Notes: generated by a model not told the origin, from the letters alone. Counted from the stretch's first letter, positions 12,386-24,391 are shown. The stretch: DNA of 64,000 bases from Lepidodermella squamata (GCA_047495785.1 JBLDXI010000017.1:1612001-1676000), one strand, 5' to 3'. Numbers and translations are program-made.

Positions 12386-13618
12386 ATGGAAGCATGCTAC
12401 GATATTTTCGCAGCTGACACAGCAATCAACAAATCGTGGGTATGTGTGCCGAATTGGCGCATCGACGATACCTTGAATAAAAGTGCAGAGGGCTCGGAAG
12501 AATTCTGCTTGTTCCTTTTCGAACAACAGTTCAATAGAAGCCACTGGTATTGCGGCTACATTGAGGCAGCGATAATGCTGTTTGGTTGCTGCTGCGCCAT
12601 TCCGACAAACTTGCTATCTCTGAGGAACTTTTCGAAGAGAGGGGTCAGTAAGGAATTCATGCTACTTTTGGGATTCCTAATCTCCTATAACTTTATCCTG
12701 ATTCTGCTGAAGGTTATGAAAGCTTTCGCTCGGTAATTGAAGAGCATAGGTTTAATTAATAGTTGATATAAATACTTTTACAGAGTTTTGCCTGACTGGC
12801 CTCTAGGACAATTCGGCTGCTTCATGGGACTTGGATTTGGCTGCTTCATTCTTACAGCCTCAATGCTAACTATGACATTGATCAGCTTCGAGCGACGATT
12901 TTCCGTCACATCGATGTGCCCAAACCAGAACTCACGATTTCGCAGTTTACTGTTCGTCCAAGTTTTCGGGCTGATTTTCTCAGGAATTCTATGGTCCTAT
13001 CCTTTCATCTACCACCAAATCATGCAAATTATTCCTGTTTACATTGCCGGTGTGAAAAACGGGACAGAGCCGGTCAATGCGTGCTTTGCTTTGGAAACTA
13101 GGCTAGGTGCTCCGGCCACTTTTCTCATCATGTTCTCTACAGTGACATTTTTCATTCCACTTGCTTTAACAACTTTTAATTACACGTACATGTGGCACTT
13201 CGTTCGCAATGTTAGAAGAAGAGAAAGATCTGTAAAACTGATTGGCGATGTTCTGCTCGTCACCAGGACTTCAAGTAATCAAGATGAGCCCCTATCCTCA
13301 TCGCAATCAAGCAGTTTTAGCAACAGGCGGCGTCGTGAGGTTTTCCTAACGGTCCTCATGGTTGTTTCCCAAATCGAATTCGTTGTCAGCATGATGCCAA
13401 TGCAACTTGCTGGAGCTTACATTGCCTATGAAACGCATGTCGCGAAACGCTTTATAGCCCAGTCATTCCCAATCTACATTTGTGATTTGATGATTCTCTT
13501 TGATGTGGTCGTAAATCCTTTCTGGTACAGCCTCGTCCGTTATAAACGACGCCGCGCTAGTTCGGCAGCTAGCAATACGCTGTCACTGGACCGAATCTGT
13601 GGATCCGGCAGTAAATGA
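12386..13618 (+). CDS. NKSW-family 7TM receptor 9 (TM5 intron missing)
   Basis: Complete 393-residue receptor. Exons are 12386-12732 and 12784-13618. It has the TM2-TM3 intron of receptors 6-8 and 10 but reads straight through the TM5 intron site (NYTYMWHF) with no inserted or lost codon. N-terminus NKSWVC and QQFNRS; SFERRFS after TM3; RRREVFL before TM6; MPMQLAG in TM6; NPFWYS in TM7. The third loop is longer than in its siblings and Ser-rich. The precise absence points to loss of that intron, since both flanking paralogues have it. Confidence 0.87.
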
Positions 13619-13737
13619 CTTTTCCTATTAATCCGTAATCAATCGCATGCGGACTTCGCCTAAGCTTCTGTCAATCGAATGTCAGTTTATAAGTCGATTT
13701 TGGAATGAATAAACTGTATCCTATAATTCATCTAAAA

Positions 13738-15396
13738 ATGGCTATTAAGAGAGTGATATTTTCTTTAATGTGGATATCGTTTGGCTGCATTCGCCTGTCC
13801 CTGTGCAGGCGGCCTTGGAATGCTCAAACCGCTGGTAGTACGGTGAAATCCCACGCATCCCTTATTCATCCGTACAACGCCCGCCGCGAACGCGAACAAT
13901 CCTATCTCAGCCATCAAGCCAAAGATATAAGTGGTCTTCCTTACACTGATCAAGAAGCTGTCGAGTCTTACCTTGGTACATAAATCAATGAGCACTTGCG
14001 TTCTATGACGACCCTTATTTCACAGATTCGATCGAAGATTATGCTATCAGGAAGAAGAATACGACGCCGCAAGACATTCCTGAGGAAAGCATGCTCAAAT
14101 CCTTCTTAATTTTTAACGACATCTACGACAAGACAAGTCGGCCTGTTCTTGACGACCTTTCTGTTGTGAGTGTCAAAGTCGGCATTTCTCTCTACCACAT
14201 TTTGGACATCGATAAAAAGCAACAGCTGATGTCCTGCGTAATCGGAGTTCGAATGTCCTGGTACGACGAGTATCTGAAATGGAACACGAGAGAGTACAGC
14301 AATATCACAAAAATCCTTCTACCGTCAAGCGTTGTTTGGTTGCCGACAGATGTAGCGATTTATAACAACGCTGAAATCCAGCTCATCCATCCTGAAACGA
14401 ATGTAATTGTTTCTAATACAGGATTTGTCCTATGGATGTTTCCAAGCCTGGTTCGATCGATCTGCCTATTAGACTTCAGTTGGTTTCCGGTATTACTGAA
14501 CTTCAGCAGAAAATCCCTGTGAAATTGTTGAAACTGTTTAGTTCGATGAGCAAACCTGTGACATCATTTTATCGCCTCTGAGCTTCGATGTGAACAAGCT
14601 AAATTTAACGACATGCCATGGTTGCAACGTCAGTTATTACGACGAGCAGGGACAGGAGTGGGCCGTTAGTTCGAATCCTTGCAACTTTTACCATCTATAT
14701 TGTTGCTTTTAGCTGTCATCCATCGAGCCATCGAGGCTCGAAGTGCTCGAGTCTTTTCATCCAAACAGAGTCGTATCCCGAATTTACTTTCGCTTTACCC
14801 TGAAACGCAAGCCTCTATTTTACCTATACACTTCAATTTTTCCCTGCCTACTCATCTACGGTGTTACCCTCCTTAGTTTCATGGTACCAGGTAAATTCGC
14901 TTAACAGTTTATACCTATTGTTCTAATTCGGCAATTTGCAGTTGAGAATCGCGGAGGAAAAATCGAGTTGCCTCTCACTTGCCTGTTATCTGTGGTTGTA
15001 CTAATGATGACACTTGCGGATACTTTGGCAGCTACAGACAAAATTCCATTGATATCAAAACTCTACGCTCTCACCATGACTCAATGCTGCCTGAGTTTAG
15101 TTTTCAGTGTTACCGTCACAACTCTGGCACAAATGGGGTCCAAGTATGCAATTCCGAAGAGCCTACTATTACTGACGTATCCGTTAAAAGTTATCCAAGG
15201 AGACAGATTAAGGCGAGAGGCCCAGAAACTGGAACAACTGGAAACAATCAATTTACAGCCAAACCTTCATCATCGATATGAACATGTTGCATCACGGCAA
15301 GATTGGGAGAGATTAGCCGGTCGGCTGAATTTGATTTTTATGATGCTTTTTTTAGTACTAACTGTCGTTGGCTATTTTCTCTGCGTACCTTATTGA
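13738..15396 (+). CDS. Nicotinic-type Cys-loop ligand-gated ion channel subunit
   Basis: Pentameric ligand-gated channel subunit, 485 residues, five exons: 13738-13975, 14026-14489, 14542-14664, 14713-14890, 14942-15396. Introns are about 50 bp and all phases agree. Signal peptide at residues 1-23. The extracellular domain has WYDEYLKWN, LPSSVVWLP and a 13-residue Cys-loop ending FPFDEQTC, which is split by the second intron. Loop C has no vicinal CysCys, so it is non-alpha-like. TM1 follows LKRKPLFYLY; TM2-TM3 follow; TM4 is at the C-terminus with almost no tail. TM2 begins GGKIEL where cation-selective relatives have GEK, so the -1' Glu is absent and a Glu sits at 2'. Ligand and selectivity are unknown. 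ATG 13705 is an alternative in-frame start. Confidence 0.85.
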
Positions 15397-15920
15397 GAAA
15401 GCTATATTTAGTTGGTGCGGTACTTGAAGCATTTTCGAAAGCGTTTTATCCATCGCTTAATAAAATCATTCAGGTAAAACTGTATATAAAGTTGCATGAA
15501 GGCGATGAAGAAAGGATCTAGTTAGTTTCATCTCGCGGATAATACACTGTGTGATTAAATGAAGCGTGAGTTAGACATAAGAAAAAAGCGGAAGTAATAT
15601 CTTAGCCGCCGCTCAGAGGATCATAAGAACAATTTCTCGATCGATACATCCTATATTCGAAATTGAGCCGAGATCCCCTTGCGCTCTATTGTTCTCACTT
15701 ATGGTGAATCATAAGACACTGGTTGTCTCAAAATAAGGAGGTGAAAGTCGCCATTTCAACTTTTTGTATTTCATTGACGCGCTGTCCACTCGATAAGTCA
15801 GAAAACAACCTGTGGCGACAAGCAACAATTTTATTGCGCACGAATATCTTGAGGCATTCTTATAATTAGCGCATTTCGATGAGGTAGACTCTTCATCACA
15901 AAACCTGTATAGTGACGGTC
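15397..15920. other. Intergenic spacer, channel to receptor 10
   Basis: An AATAAA near 15457 fits the end of the channel gene. The rest is non-coding with no recognised repeat. Confidence 0.4.
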
Positions 15921-17179
15921 ATGATTGGTGCTTACGACGGCATACCTACGAGTGAGTACGACGCGAGCAGTTCATGTCCGGGGCTATCATTGCTGTCTTT
16001 CGATGCCTTACCCGAAAATACCTCACATCTGACCAATTGCAAAGGAGATCGTGCTCAACTTCGCGGGGATTTGTTTGAACGGCATTTCTTTTCAGACTGC
16101 AGCCTTTACATCGACGCGGTTATCATTGCTACACTCGGCCTTGGATGCCTCTGCTGCAACATTATAGCCTTCAAACAGCTGGGGATGAACAAAAACTTAA
16201 ACTTGAGGTACTGCGCTTTGGTCAAGTCCACAGCTGTCCTAAACATCTTAATAACCGCTGTGATAGTCGGCAGAAGTTTCACTAGGTATGGCTCAGTTAT
16301 ATGCTAAACGCTTTGCACAACATAAATTGAACTTTACAGGCCTATAACGTTTTATCCTTTCGGCATTGTTGGATGCATTACTTTCATCAACGTTTGTCCA
16401 GCAGTCAAGACATTCGCCTATTTAATCCATGCTATAATATCATACGAACGCCGCCGAGCCGTTCTTTTAACACAGACAGTGCATCGAAGCAAAACCGAAA
16501 CTGGAGCGAAAAGTGTCACTATCCCGATCGCGGTCTCCGTTTTCCTGACGACGACGGTGTGGTGTTACATAAGCGTGACATTCATTGACATACAATCGAT
16601 ATGCTTCGGTAGCTCAACTGCGCCTGTTGATGTTTGCGTGATCTCCACGTCGAGATTGCCCCGACGGCAGTCATTCGGCATCCTCTGGTTATTCATGCTA
16701 ACTTTCATTATGCCACTTGTATTCGCAATTCTCAACTACTCGTAAGGAAATTAAATTGTTTAACAATTTAATATTTAAGGCTTTAAAATAGGGCTGTTTG
16801 GCGTTCCTATGCAAAATTCAAACATTTGATAAAGGATTCCGTGATTGGCCTTTACCTGTTCGTGCCTCCCGTCAAGTCAACGATTCTTGACATCTGCCGC
16901 AAGAAAAAGGCGCTGCAAATGCGATTCCGGATGAAACAAGAATTGGTTCTATCAGTCATCGCCGGCTTATCGACCATTCAATTCATCTTATGTTCGATAC
17001 CGTTGCAAGTTGTGTTTTCCCTGGCTCTGTACAGCGCCGTCACCCTTCAACCAGCTTCACTCAATACTGTGAAGTTCATCTCAGACTGTGTCCTTCTAAT
17101 TGACGGCGCAACAAATCCGCTATGGGTAACCTTGTTAGCAAACCGTCTAATTAAAAAGCCACCTCACTTCATTATGTGA
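15921..17179 (+). CDS. Divergent 7TM receptor 10 of the array
   Basis: Complete 384-residue receptor. Exons are 15921-16285, 16340-16741 and 16792-17179. Both family introns are at the same positions and phase, which ties it to the array despite divergence. The N-terminus lacks NKSW and QQFNRP but keeps several Cys and a LFERHF stretch where QQFNRP should be. SYERRRA follows TM3; the TM5 end is NYS; RMKQELVLS starts TM6; IPLQV in TM6; NPLWVT in TM7. The last acceptor is AAAATAG, without a pyrimidine tract; the phase supports it. Confidence 0.8.
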
Positions 17180-17535
17180 CGATAAATTAGGCGAATAAAC
17201 GCTGAGAAGCGAGTAAACATAGGGACAAGGAAATGAAACGCAAAGCTCGATAAATTTACCTTTCGTTGTTGAAGCAAACATTGGCTCACTTTACACCGGT
17301 ACAGCCGCACTTTGCGGATAACAAAATATTTGATTGATACTTACATGCAGGAAGCTTTTTCGGCGTGCAGTTGTATCGGAAGTGGGAGGAGTGAAAAGCG
17401 CCTTGAGGTCTATCTCTAATTCTTGACTGGAGCCTGGATGCGCGTGAAATGCGCAGCGATAATCGTGCGAGACGCATTAATACAGCGATTTTCAGTCTTA
17501 AAATGTTGACCGTCTGAACAACGCTACGTTCAAAC
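17180..17535. other. Intergenic spacer, receptors 10-11
   Basis: AATAAA near 17191 for receptor 10. No gene recognised; the minus-strand frame at 17286-17537 shows no domain. Confidence 0.35.
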
Positions 17536-18984
17536 ATGCTTAGCTGTGCTAAAGACGCTGGCTACAACACATCATGGCTGTGCATGTCGATACCATCCCG
17601 TGGCTGGCCGAATTCACAACAGTGGTTTCTCTATCTTCAGCAATTCAATCGGGATGTCGCAGCTTTTGGATATGTTGAATCATCAATCATCATTCTGCTA
17701 TGCGTCGCAAGCTACGCAACCAACGCTTTTTCAATCGTGAGATTTTACCGACGCCAAGTTACTGCCGAGTTTTTCTACCTACTGACGACGTTGTGCATCT
17801 GCAACACAGTACTCACGTCCCTTGGTCTCATGCTTGGCGTCACACGGTTCAGCGGTAGCTGGCATTTCGGCAGTATCGGTTGCGGGGCTTACTTTGGCGG
17901 AAGCTTAGCGGTCATCACGCTGACGATATGGATTCTGGCCCTGGTCAGTGTTGAACGGAGACAGGCGTTGACTAAAAATCGCAAAAACCTGGCTGATATG
18001 TACCAACTCACCCAGGGTCGAGTCACGACGATACTAGGAGTTCTGATCATCACAATCGTTGGGCTATGGGGTTATATCTATGCCTGGCTTCAATCTGCGG
18101 TTGCTATAGAAGCTAACGTACCTGGTTACGAAGAACCAATGACAGTCTGCTCGATATTCCCCCAACGATTGCCGCAGAACGTCTACCTCCACACCCCGCT
18201 AATCTTAACTGCGGCTAGTTTGATCCCGTTCGGAATCACTCTTGCAAACTACACGTAAGTTGGCAGAATTCATTTAGCAGGTTGAATTTGCCCTTTTTGC
18301 AGGAGTATTTTGATGGCGATTCGGAGAATGTCGCAAAGGATGGCCAACTATGAGCAAAAGGCCTCGGAGTATGAAGCTAAAAGGGCATCGGAATGCGGTC
18401 GAAGGGCGATGCTGACATTTGACCGCAACGTATTGCTCTTAGCATCGCGATCAATACATTCAGTGCGAAAACGCCAACGCGAATTGCTGCTCGCGAAGCT
18501 AATGGCTGGTTCGCTTCTTGTCTTTGTAATCTCGCACCTGCCGTTCTTCATCATCATGTTCTACGTGAATACGCCACGCGCCGGAAATGCCGGCTTCGAA
18601 TCGTCGTACTTCACATGGAGCGTCGCGTTGCTCTACGCCAACGCCGCTGCTAATCCTTTCCTTTTCTATTGCTTCGAACCGGACTGGTGGCACCCACGCG
18701 CCAGCATCAAAGTGTTGATTGCGTCCTGGAACCGTCCATTGCCGCGCCTCGACGAGTGTAGGGCCCCGTCCTTCGCCCTCACTGAAGCTGGGTCAGTTAC
18801 AGGCTTCGATCTTAACCAACTGGTTATGAGCGAATCGCCCGTTTTGGCGCGCAAAAACTCGTCACGATCTTGCGAACGTGTACTACGCGTTTCGACGTTT
18901 TCCGATAATGCACCAAATCCAACTGTATTTTACCAATCGCCCCGATCACAAAAGAGCGTTATCAAACGACAAAGTCTAGTTTAA
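17536..18984 (+). CDS. 7TM receptor 11 of the array (TM2-TM3 intron absent, long tail)
   Basis: Complete 466-residue receptor. Exons are 17536-18254 and 18303-18984. It keeps the TM5 intron (NYT) but lacks the TM2-TM3 intron. N-terminus has NTSWLC and QQFNRD, a clear relic of the family signature; SVERRQA follows TM3; RKRQRELLL precedes TM6; LPFFI in TM6; NPFLFY in TM7. The third loop is long and basic, and the tail of about 110 residues is Ser/Arg-rich. Its stop lies only 81 bp from the stop of the convergent FAS1 gene, so their 3' UTRs probably overlap. Confidence 0.85.
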
Positions 18985-19065
18985 ATTTTATTCACAACAA
19001 TAATATTATAACAATTAAGGTGATAATACATGTCGTAGTCTAGTTCGTGAAAAAATATTATAAGT

Positions 19066-22000
19066 CTATTGTGATCTTTTCCTAGCTTCAATGATCATGT
19101 CGTAGAAGTTAGCTGCCAAGGTTTCAGTATTGAAAAACTGCCGGCCATCTTTAGCCTGATTGCTGAGAGTTGACGCGCGGCATGCAACTTTGAATGAGCG
19201 TCGGCTTGCCGGGTCACTGGTCACGCTTGAAACCATACGGCCACATGATATCGTGTCTAGGTAGAATTGGTGATTGTTCGCGGCCACGTTGCCAAGTGCG
19301 AAAACTTCGTCGTTCGCAGCGTCGGATGTTGAAGATTCGTCTGAGGTGAATGCCCAGAGAATTTGGAGTGGGCGATTGGCTGGACATGTCACAACATTAC
19401 AGGTGAACATGCAGCCACGAGCTGATACATTAACTGAAAAGAAATTTGGTTTAATTTGAAGTATGAGGCCTTTTATGGTCAACCTTTGATTGACAAAATT
19501 ATCGGCCCGTAGTGAAAGCTGAAGTTCATATAAGCTCGTCCCTGGTGATGCCCGGGAATTGCTGAGGCCACTGGGTTCACTGAAGTGGAGCAGATTCCGG
19601 CTTCGGCTAGTTGCCGTTTCGAAAAAGCGTACTTGTACAGCTTTTTATTACCTTGCTCCAAGCTAAAAGATAAATCAATGAAAATCACCCTAAATTGGAC
19701 AAAATGTCTACCTGGTTGTATTTCTGGAGAAGATTCCAGAATGCTGAACATCCCATTCAGGGACAACAAATGAAAATGTAGGTAATGGCGCAATTATCTG
19801 AGCCATCGTTGAAATATTGAAAAATTCGCCGCAATCGACCGAAAACGTGATGGACGCATTTTCTGATTTACTCAAATCTACCGGACCGAGTGGCGCGAAC
19901 GAATCAACTGTCGATCCATACTCATCGTAGGACGTCGAGAGGTGGCTCGCGTTCTCCGAAATTTTTTGCCCGTCCAGAATTAGAGTGGCCCCTGTTATCC
20001 GAGGATTCCCAACATTCAACTCGGCAACTGGATCATCTTCTGCTAACATCAATCGATCAATTATATGGATCACCCCATTAGCGCATCCTATATTGCTGAA
20101 GAGAATCTTTCGGGAGAAAAAAACATTGTAGAGGGGTAAGCCGAAAAAAAGTTGGCATACCTTGTAACTCTCATCTCCATTCAAAAGTTGGTAATTGTTC
20201 CGACCATTTTCTACAACGGCTATTTCTTTGTTAAATTCCTCACGATTGCCTAGAAGTTCGTTGATCGCCGATAAATTGCTCGGTCTAATGAAACCAGCGT
20301 CGTAAGTCATAACCGCCGGCGTTTGGCCTTCCCTTTCCATGACAACAGGTACATCCGTGTAGAAAATATGCCGATCCCAAACTCGCTGCATGGCCATACG
20401 ATTTCGTAAGAGGGCGTTCGCGCCTTTCTTCGTGCGAAGGCCTGGCCAAGAACTTTCGATAGGAACAAACATGATCCACCATTTTTTGACCGATTTGACC
20501 CCATTCGCGGATTTGGTCGAAGTTCCTGAGACACCCTGGTCTGAGAAACCCAACTGCCGTAGAGAGGCCGCAGTTGAACTAAAGAAATTTGTTCAATATC
20601 TTGAAATTTGAGGAAAAGTGATTCCTTACTTCAAATTAGATCCAAAGGAGTTGATGGTGTCAAAAACTCCCCGGTTTGGCCGGCCAACGAAAGAGTCGAT
20701 ATAATGAACAATGTCATTCGCAGCGGCTATATCGCTGTAGCCACGGATTATTTTCGCCATGCTAAAACCGTCACTTATAAATAAATCTGATGAAAACACA
20801 AAAATAATGGTTTTTGAACTTTTCGATTAAATCTGTACCCACCGTTATGAATTTTAACGATATTCAGCCTCGTTCCGGATAAAGTTGTCAGGAAAGAAGC
20901 GAACGGCAGCACCATCTCGTCGACTGAAACGAGCTGTTTAAGGTTGCTAGTCGCAAATTGGCCGCGAACTACGAGCCCTTTCAGTAAGGATTCGATCTTG
21001 TCAACGTTTTCACTTCGAAAACGAGCAACATCGCCGACAGCCGAGTCGATCGGCGCGAAAACCGTGTATCTCGTCGTAGTTATAAGTTGCTCGCGAACTG
21101 CGGCGGCCGATGAGATCAGGGACGCGAATTTAGACAGATTTTCAAGTTTCCCCAGCGCTGTCGCCAAGTCGTCATTCGGTGGGGTCAAAACGGAGTCAAT
21201 GAGATGAACAACGCCATTGGATAGAGTGATATCGGCCTGGTTAAGCCTAATTCGAGCGCCGTTGTAGGTGACAAAGTTCGAATCACTGTTCGTATCTTGA
21301 ACACCCTGAACTACAGAATATTCCATTGGGTATAGCGTGCCTGGTTTCATTTTTCCGGTAAAATAAGCTGCGCTGAAGCTAAAATGAGCTAACAAGGTCT
21401 GCAAGAAATGAAATTTAAAATAAAATTGATTTTTTTCTAAGTTTTACCTTTCTTGCATCTGCTGGACTGGACTTGATTTTATCAAACAACCCTGGCTCCA
21501 TTTTGGCGAAAGCTTCATCAGTCGGCAAAAACGCAGTGCCGAGGCGTAGCTCTTTCAATGTCGACAAAATTGTTGCATCACTTGCAGCAACAGCATCGAC
21601 CAGATCATTGAACATCGACAGGCTTTGTGAAAAATTGAGATAATTTTAATTTTAATTATTTTTCTCAAAATTTACCTATTTTCGGTAGATTGTAAGAACC
21701 CGTAGAGAGTTTGAGGTTTTCCAAGTGGTAGCAAAACTCGATTTAAGGCGTAAACATAGCAAGCCGATGAATTTGTAAAACTGTCAACAACCCGAGCTCC
21801 ATTCACGTAGTGCGCAGTCTTAAATAATTACAAAAAATATAATTGAATTTTTTAATAATTGAAAATATACCGTCTCGTATTGCTCGGTCGGATCTGATTC
21901 CGCAGCCTGGCTTGCGAACACTGGAACGCTGAGTAGAGTTTGATCGATATCTCGCCAATAAAAGTCGGCCAGTTCGATCCGATTCGACAAGTCGATGCCA

Positions 22001-22347
22001 CCTCCATCTGCAAAGAATAATTATTCATATTTCATATTATTATCGGAAATTCTAATTCGAAACTTACAAATGTGGTATTTGATGGTATCAGACAGGCTGA
22101 GCTGTTCTTCTTGCCCTTCGCCGATCGCGTTGACATATGCCTCGTTAGTGTAGGCAAAAATTGTGTATTTAAACTCGCTGAGCTGCAACTTCCGTTGAAC
22201 CGACGGCGCTGATAGGGTTATGCGACTAACGAATTGCCGGATGCTGGGTATTGTCGACATGAAGTCCCAACATGAGGCATTATTTTCGACCCCATTTACC
22301 GTAGCGAGGGCGTATAACAACAGCCCCAACGTCGGAAAGCTAAACAT
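19066..22347 (-). CDS. Secreted multi-FAS1 (fasciclin) domain protein
   Basis: Ten exons read from high to low coordinate: 22347-22068, 22007-21871, 21818-21676, 21622-21448, 21398-20843, 20786-20630, 20578-20161, 20106-19712, 19662-19484, 19433-19066. They give 935 residues. Signal peptide at 1-19 (MFSFPTLGLLLYALATVNG). At least three FAS1-like repeats are visible through motifs such as YTIFAYTNEAY, TAFLPTDEAF, TVFAPIDSAV, and the NGVVHLIDSVL / NGVIHIIDRLM strand. Several N-glycosylation sites and a Cys-containing C-terminal part. Family role: extracellular matrix or cell adhesion (periostin/TGFBI/midline fasciclin type). A TATTTTTAG acceptor-like sequence lies 3 bp before the ATG. Confidence 0.85.
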
Positions 22348-23005
22348 CGCCTAAAAATATAGTTAAAATGCACTGAATTTTTCAACAATTTTAAGGTGGA
22401 CACAATTCGCTCTTTTCTTTGTGCTTTACGCGAACTTTCCCACGGCTCGTTTACGCTATATATGCGCAGAAATGTTCTATTTATTTTATAGCCAAAAATG
22501 ATGTTATATTTTTCTCCCTTATATTTAATATGTTTGGCACAAATTCTTTTCGTGGCAATAAATTATCTCTTTTTCAACGTCTTGAGCCTGAATTTTTGTC
22601 ACATTATTTTTATATTATTTGCAGTCGAGCCGAGAGACACTTGTATAGCTGAGTCGCATTATCAAATTACGCAAGATGTATAATATAGCCAAACAACAAC
22701 AAAAAGTGTCGGCTATTTTGTAAATAACAGCAAACAAACAAGTCGCATCCTTATGCTCAAATCGTCTAACGAGGCGTAACTCGCCTGTTTTTGTTTTTCA
22801 CCAAATCGATATTGTCGCCGCTTATATTTCGAAATCTTAGGATATAGATTATCGAAAATTGAGTTTGTTGTCGCGCTGTGAAAAAGCTGCCGTTGGCGCA
22901 TAACATGTGCTGCGTCGTGCACATGTGTCGCCATGCATCAAGTTTACACTTGAAATAAGCTCAAACTTTTGATGGTACCATAACCAGAAATAATTTTCCG
23001 CCGCT
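22348..23005. promoter_or_regulatory. Divergent intergenic region, FAS1 gene and glycosyltransferase
   Basis: This 658 bp AT-rich region separates two divergently transcribed genes and should hold both promoters or outrons. No specific site recognised. The short hydrophobic open frame at 22498-22683 looks like a chance product of T-rich sequence. Confidence 0.4.
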
Positions 23006-24391
23006 ATGAAATTTCTTCTTAATTCTATTATCAGGCACAATAGCTTGAAAAACATAGCAATCTGCTTAATTGTTTGCTTGTTGTTTACCCTGTATTATTA
23101 TGGCGTCGAAAAAATCTCGTCCGATAGCGGCAACCGCGTGAATTTATCGACGACACCCGCTGATGATGGGTACGAGTCTCATAAATCGGCGGCTTTGAAG
23201 CGGAAAAAAGCTTTCGATTGCCTTGATGGCAACGCATTATTATCATCCAGCAAACAAAACCGACGCCGGCAAATCAGTAATTCCGCTTTAATAGACCCTA
23301 TCGTTTTAGACGATTTCAAGCACTGGTTGCGGTACCGATATTTCACCGCTGTTCGGGAGAGTTATGGCGATAAGTGTAATGCAAGTTTTCTGACCTATGG
23401 AGCTTGTTCCTACAACTCGGCTAGCCACCACTGCCTCGGATGGGGCGACCGTCTTCGAGGCATTGTTGCCGCCTTCTACCTTGCCGCTGTTTCCAGGCGT
23501 ATTTTCTACATCGAACCCGCGCATCGAATCGCGAAAATGTTCGAAATAAATCACGAGCTCTACGCAGTTCCGAAGCCGTTTTTCGAACTTGAACATGAAA
23601 ATGAGGCCGAGTTCAATTTTATAGACTCGCCTAAAGAGATGCAAAAATTTTTGGGCGACGCGAATTTTATGGAAAATTACCGGAATGAGCGGCATCTAGT
23701 GATAAGCGCCAACCCGAATTACGGAATTTTATTCGAAAATTCGAGTATGTTCGATAATCCAGATTTTTCTGATCAAATCGACGAATATTTTTGGACGTTC
23801 CCTCAGGCTGAAAAGCTGAGTCGTAAACTGATTGAATCCGCGGCGATTCGGCTGATTTTCGGCCGAGCTAAAGCGCCACTTTATCGCGCTTTTGAAGCTA
23901 TTTTGAATGCGACAGTCGGCTTGCAAACGTGGCTATCGGCTTCGCGGAAAATCGGCGTTCATATTAAGCTGGATCGGCGGCGGGAGAAATTGACTAGAAG
24001 CTATTTGGCTCGGTGCTTCTCTCAAGAAATCCGACGACTGATACTGATGGATAATGCAACAACTATTGTCTACCTGTCTACTCGCGATTTATCTCTGGCG
24101 TCAATCGTGCGGTCGAATTTGTCAGATCTTAAGGTGGATATTATCAGCCTAGCAGACTGGCTTCATATCAGACGAAATTCTTCAGCGGATCAAGCAGAAC
24201 GCTTCGATGTGAGTTCTTATCTGGATTGGTACTTACTATCGCTTATGGATCGAATTATTGCTAGTGATAGCGGGTTGGCGCATAGCGCGGCGCTGAAAGC
24301 CGCAGTTCCGACTCGAATATTCAATCATGCTCACCAAGACTTTCAAGCTAAAACTTGTTTCTTCCATGATTTTTTAATTGTTCAAAGGTAG
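23006..24391 (+). CDS. Golgi type II membrane fucosyltransferase-like enzyme
   Basis: Single-exon, 461 residues. Short cytoplasmic N-terminus, one signal-anchor helix (about residues 17-37), a stem, then a luminal catalytic domain. The motif GWGDRLRGIVAAFYLA resembles the nucleotide-sugar-binding GxGDRxxG stretch of alpha-1,2/1,6- and O-fucosyltransferase superfamilies. IGVHIKLDRRR and the late SDSGLAHSAAL fit the conserved HxRR-type and C-terminal motifs of those folds. Cys pairs around the N-terminal part of the domain. GDP-fucose as donor is inferred from these motifs; acceptor unknown. It is intronless, unlike most neighbours, which could indicate an old retrocopy. Confidence 0.65.
   Translation: MKFLLNSIIRHNSLKNIAICLIVCLLFTLYYYGVEKISSDSGNRVNLSTTPADDGYESHKSAALKRKKAFDCLDGNALLSSSKQNRRRQISNSALIDPIVLDDFKHWLRYRYFTAVRESYGDKCNASFLTYGACSYNSASHHCLGWGDRLRGIVAAFYLAAVSRRIFYIEPAHRIAKMFEINHELYAVPKPFFELEHENEAEFNFIDSPKEMQKFLGDANFMENYRNERHLVISANPNYGILFENSSMFDNPDFSDQIDEYFWTFPQAEKLSRKLIESAAIRLIFGRAKAPLYRAFEAILNATVGLQTWLSASRKIGVHIKLDRRREKLTRSYLARCFSQEIRRLILMDNATTIVYLSTRDLSLASIVRSNLSDLKVDIISLADWLHIRRNSSADQAERFDVSSYLDWYLLSLMDRIIASDSGLAHSAALKAAVPTRIFNHAHQDFQAKTCFFHDFLIVQR

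Noticed and set aside
14660-14700. GTTAGTTCGAATCC resembling a tRNA B box
   Set aside because: It lies across the exon 3 end and intron 3 start of the channel gene, with no matching A box, anticodon arm or acceptor stem.
14091-15396. Apparent frameshifts and stops in the Cys-loop channel, as if a pseudogene
   Set aside because: Each break coincides with a 48-53 bp GT-AG intron. Joining the five exons restores the Cys-loop, TM1 and TM2-TM4 in one frame with length divisible by three.
22498-22683. Hydrophobic 61-codon open frame upstream of the glycosyltransferase
   Set aside because: The sequence is very T-rich, so it translates to Phe/Leu/Ile by chance; no acceptable exon structure.
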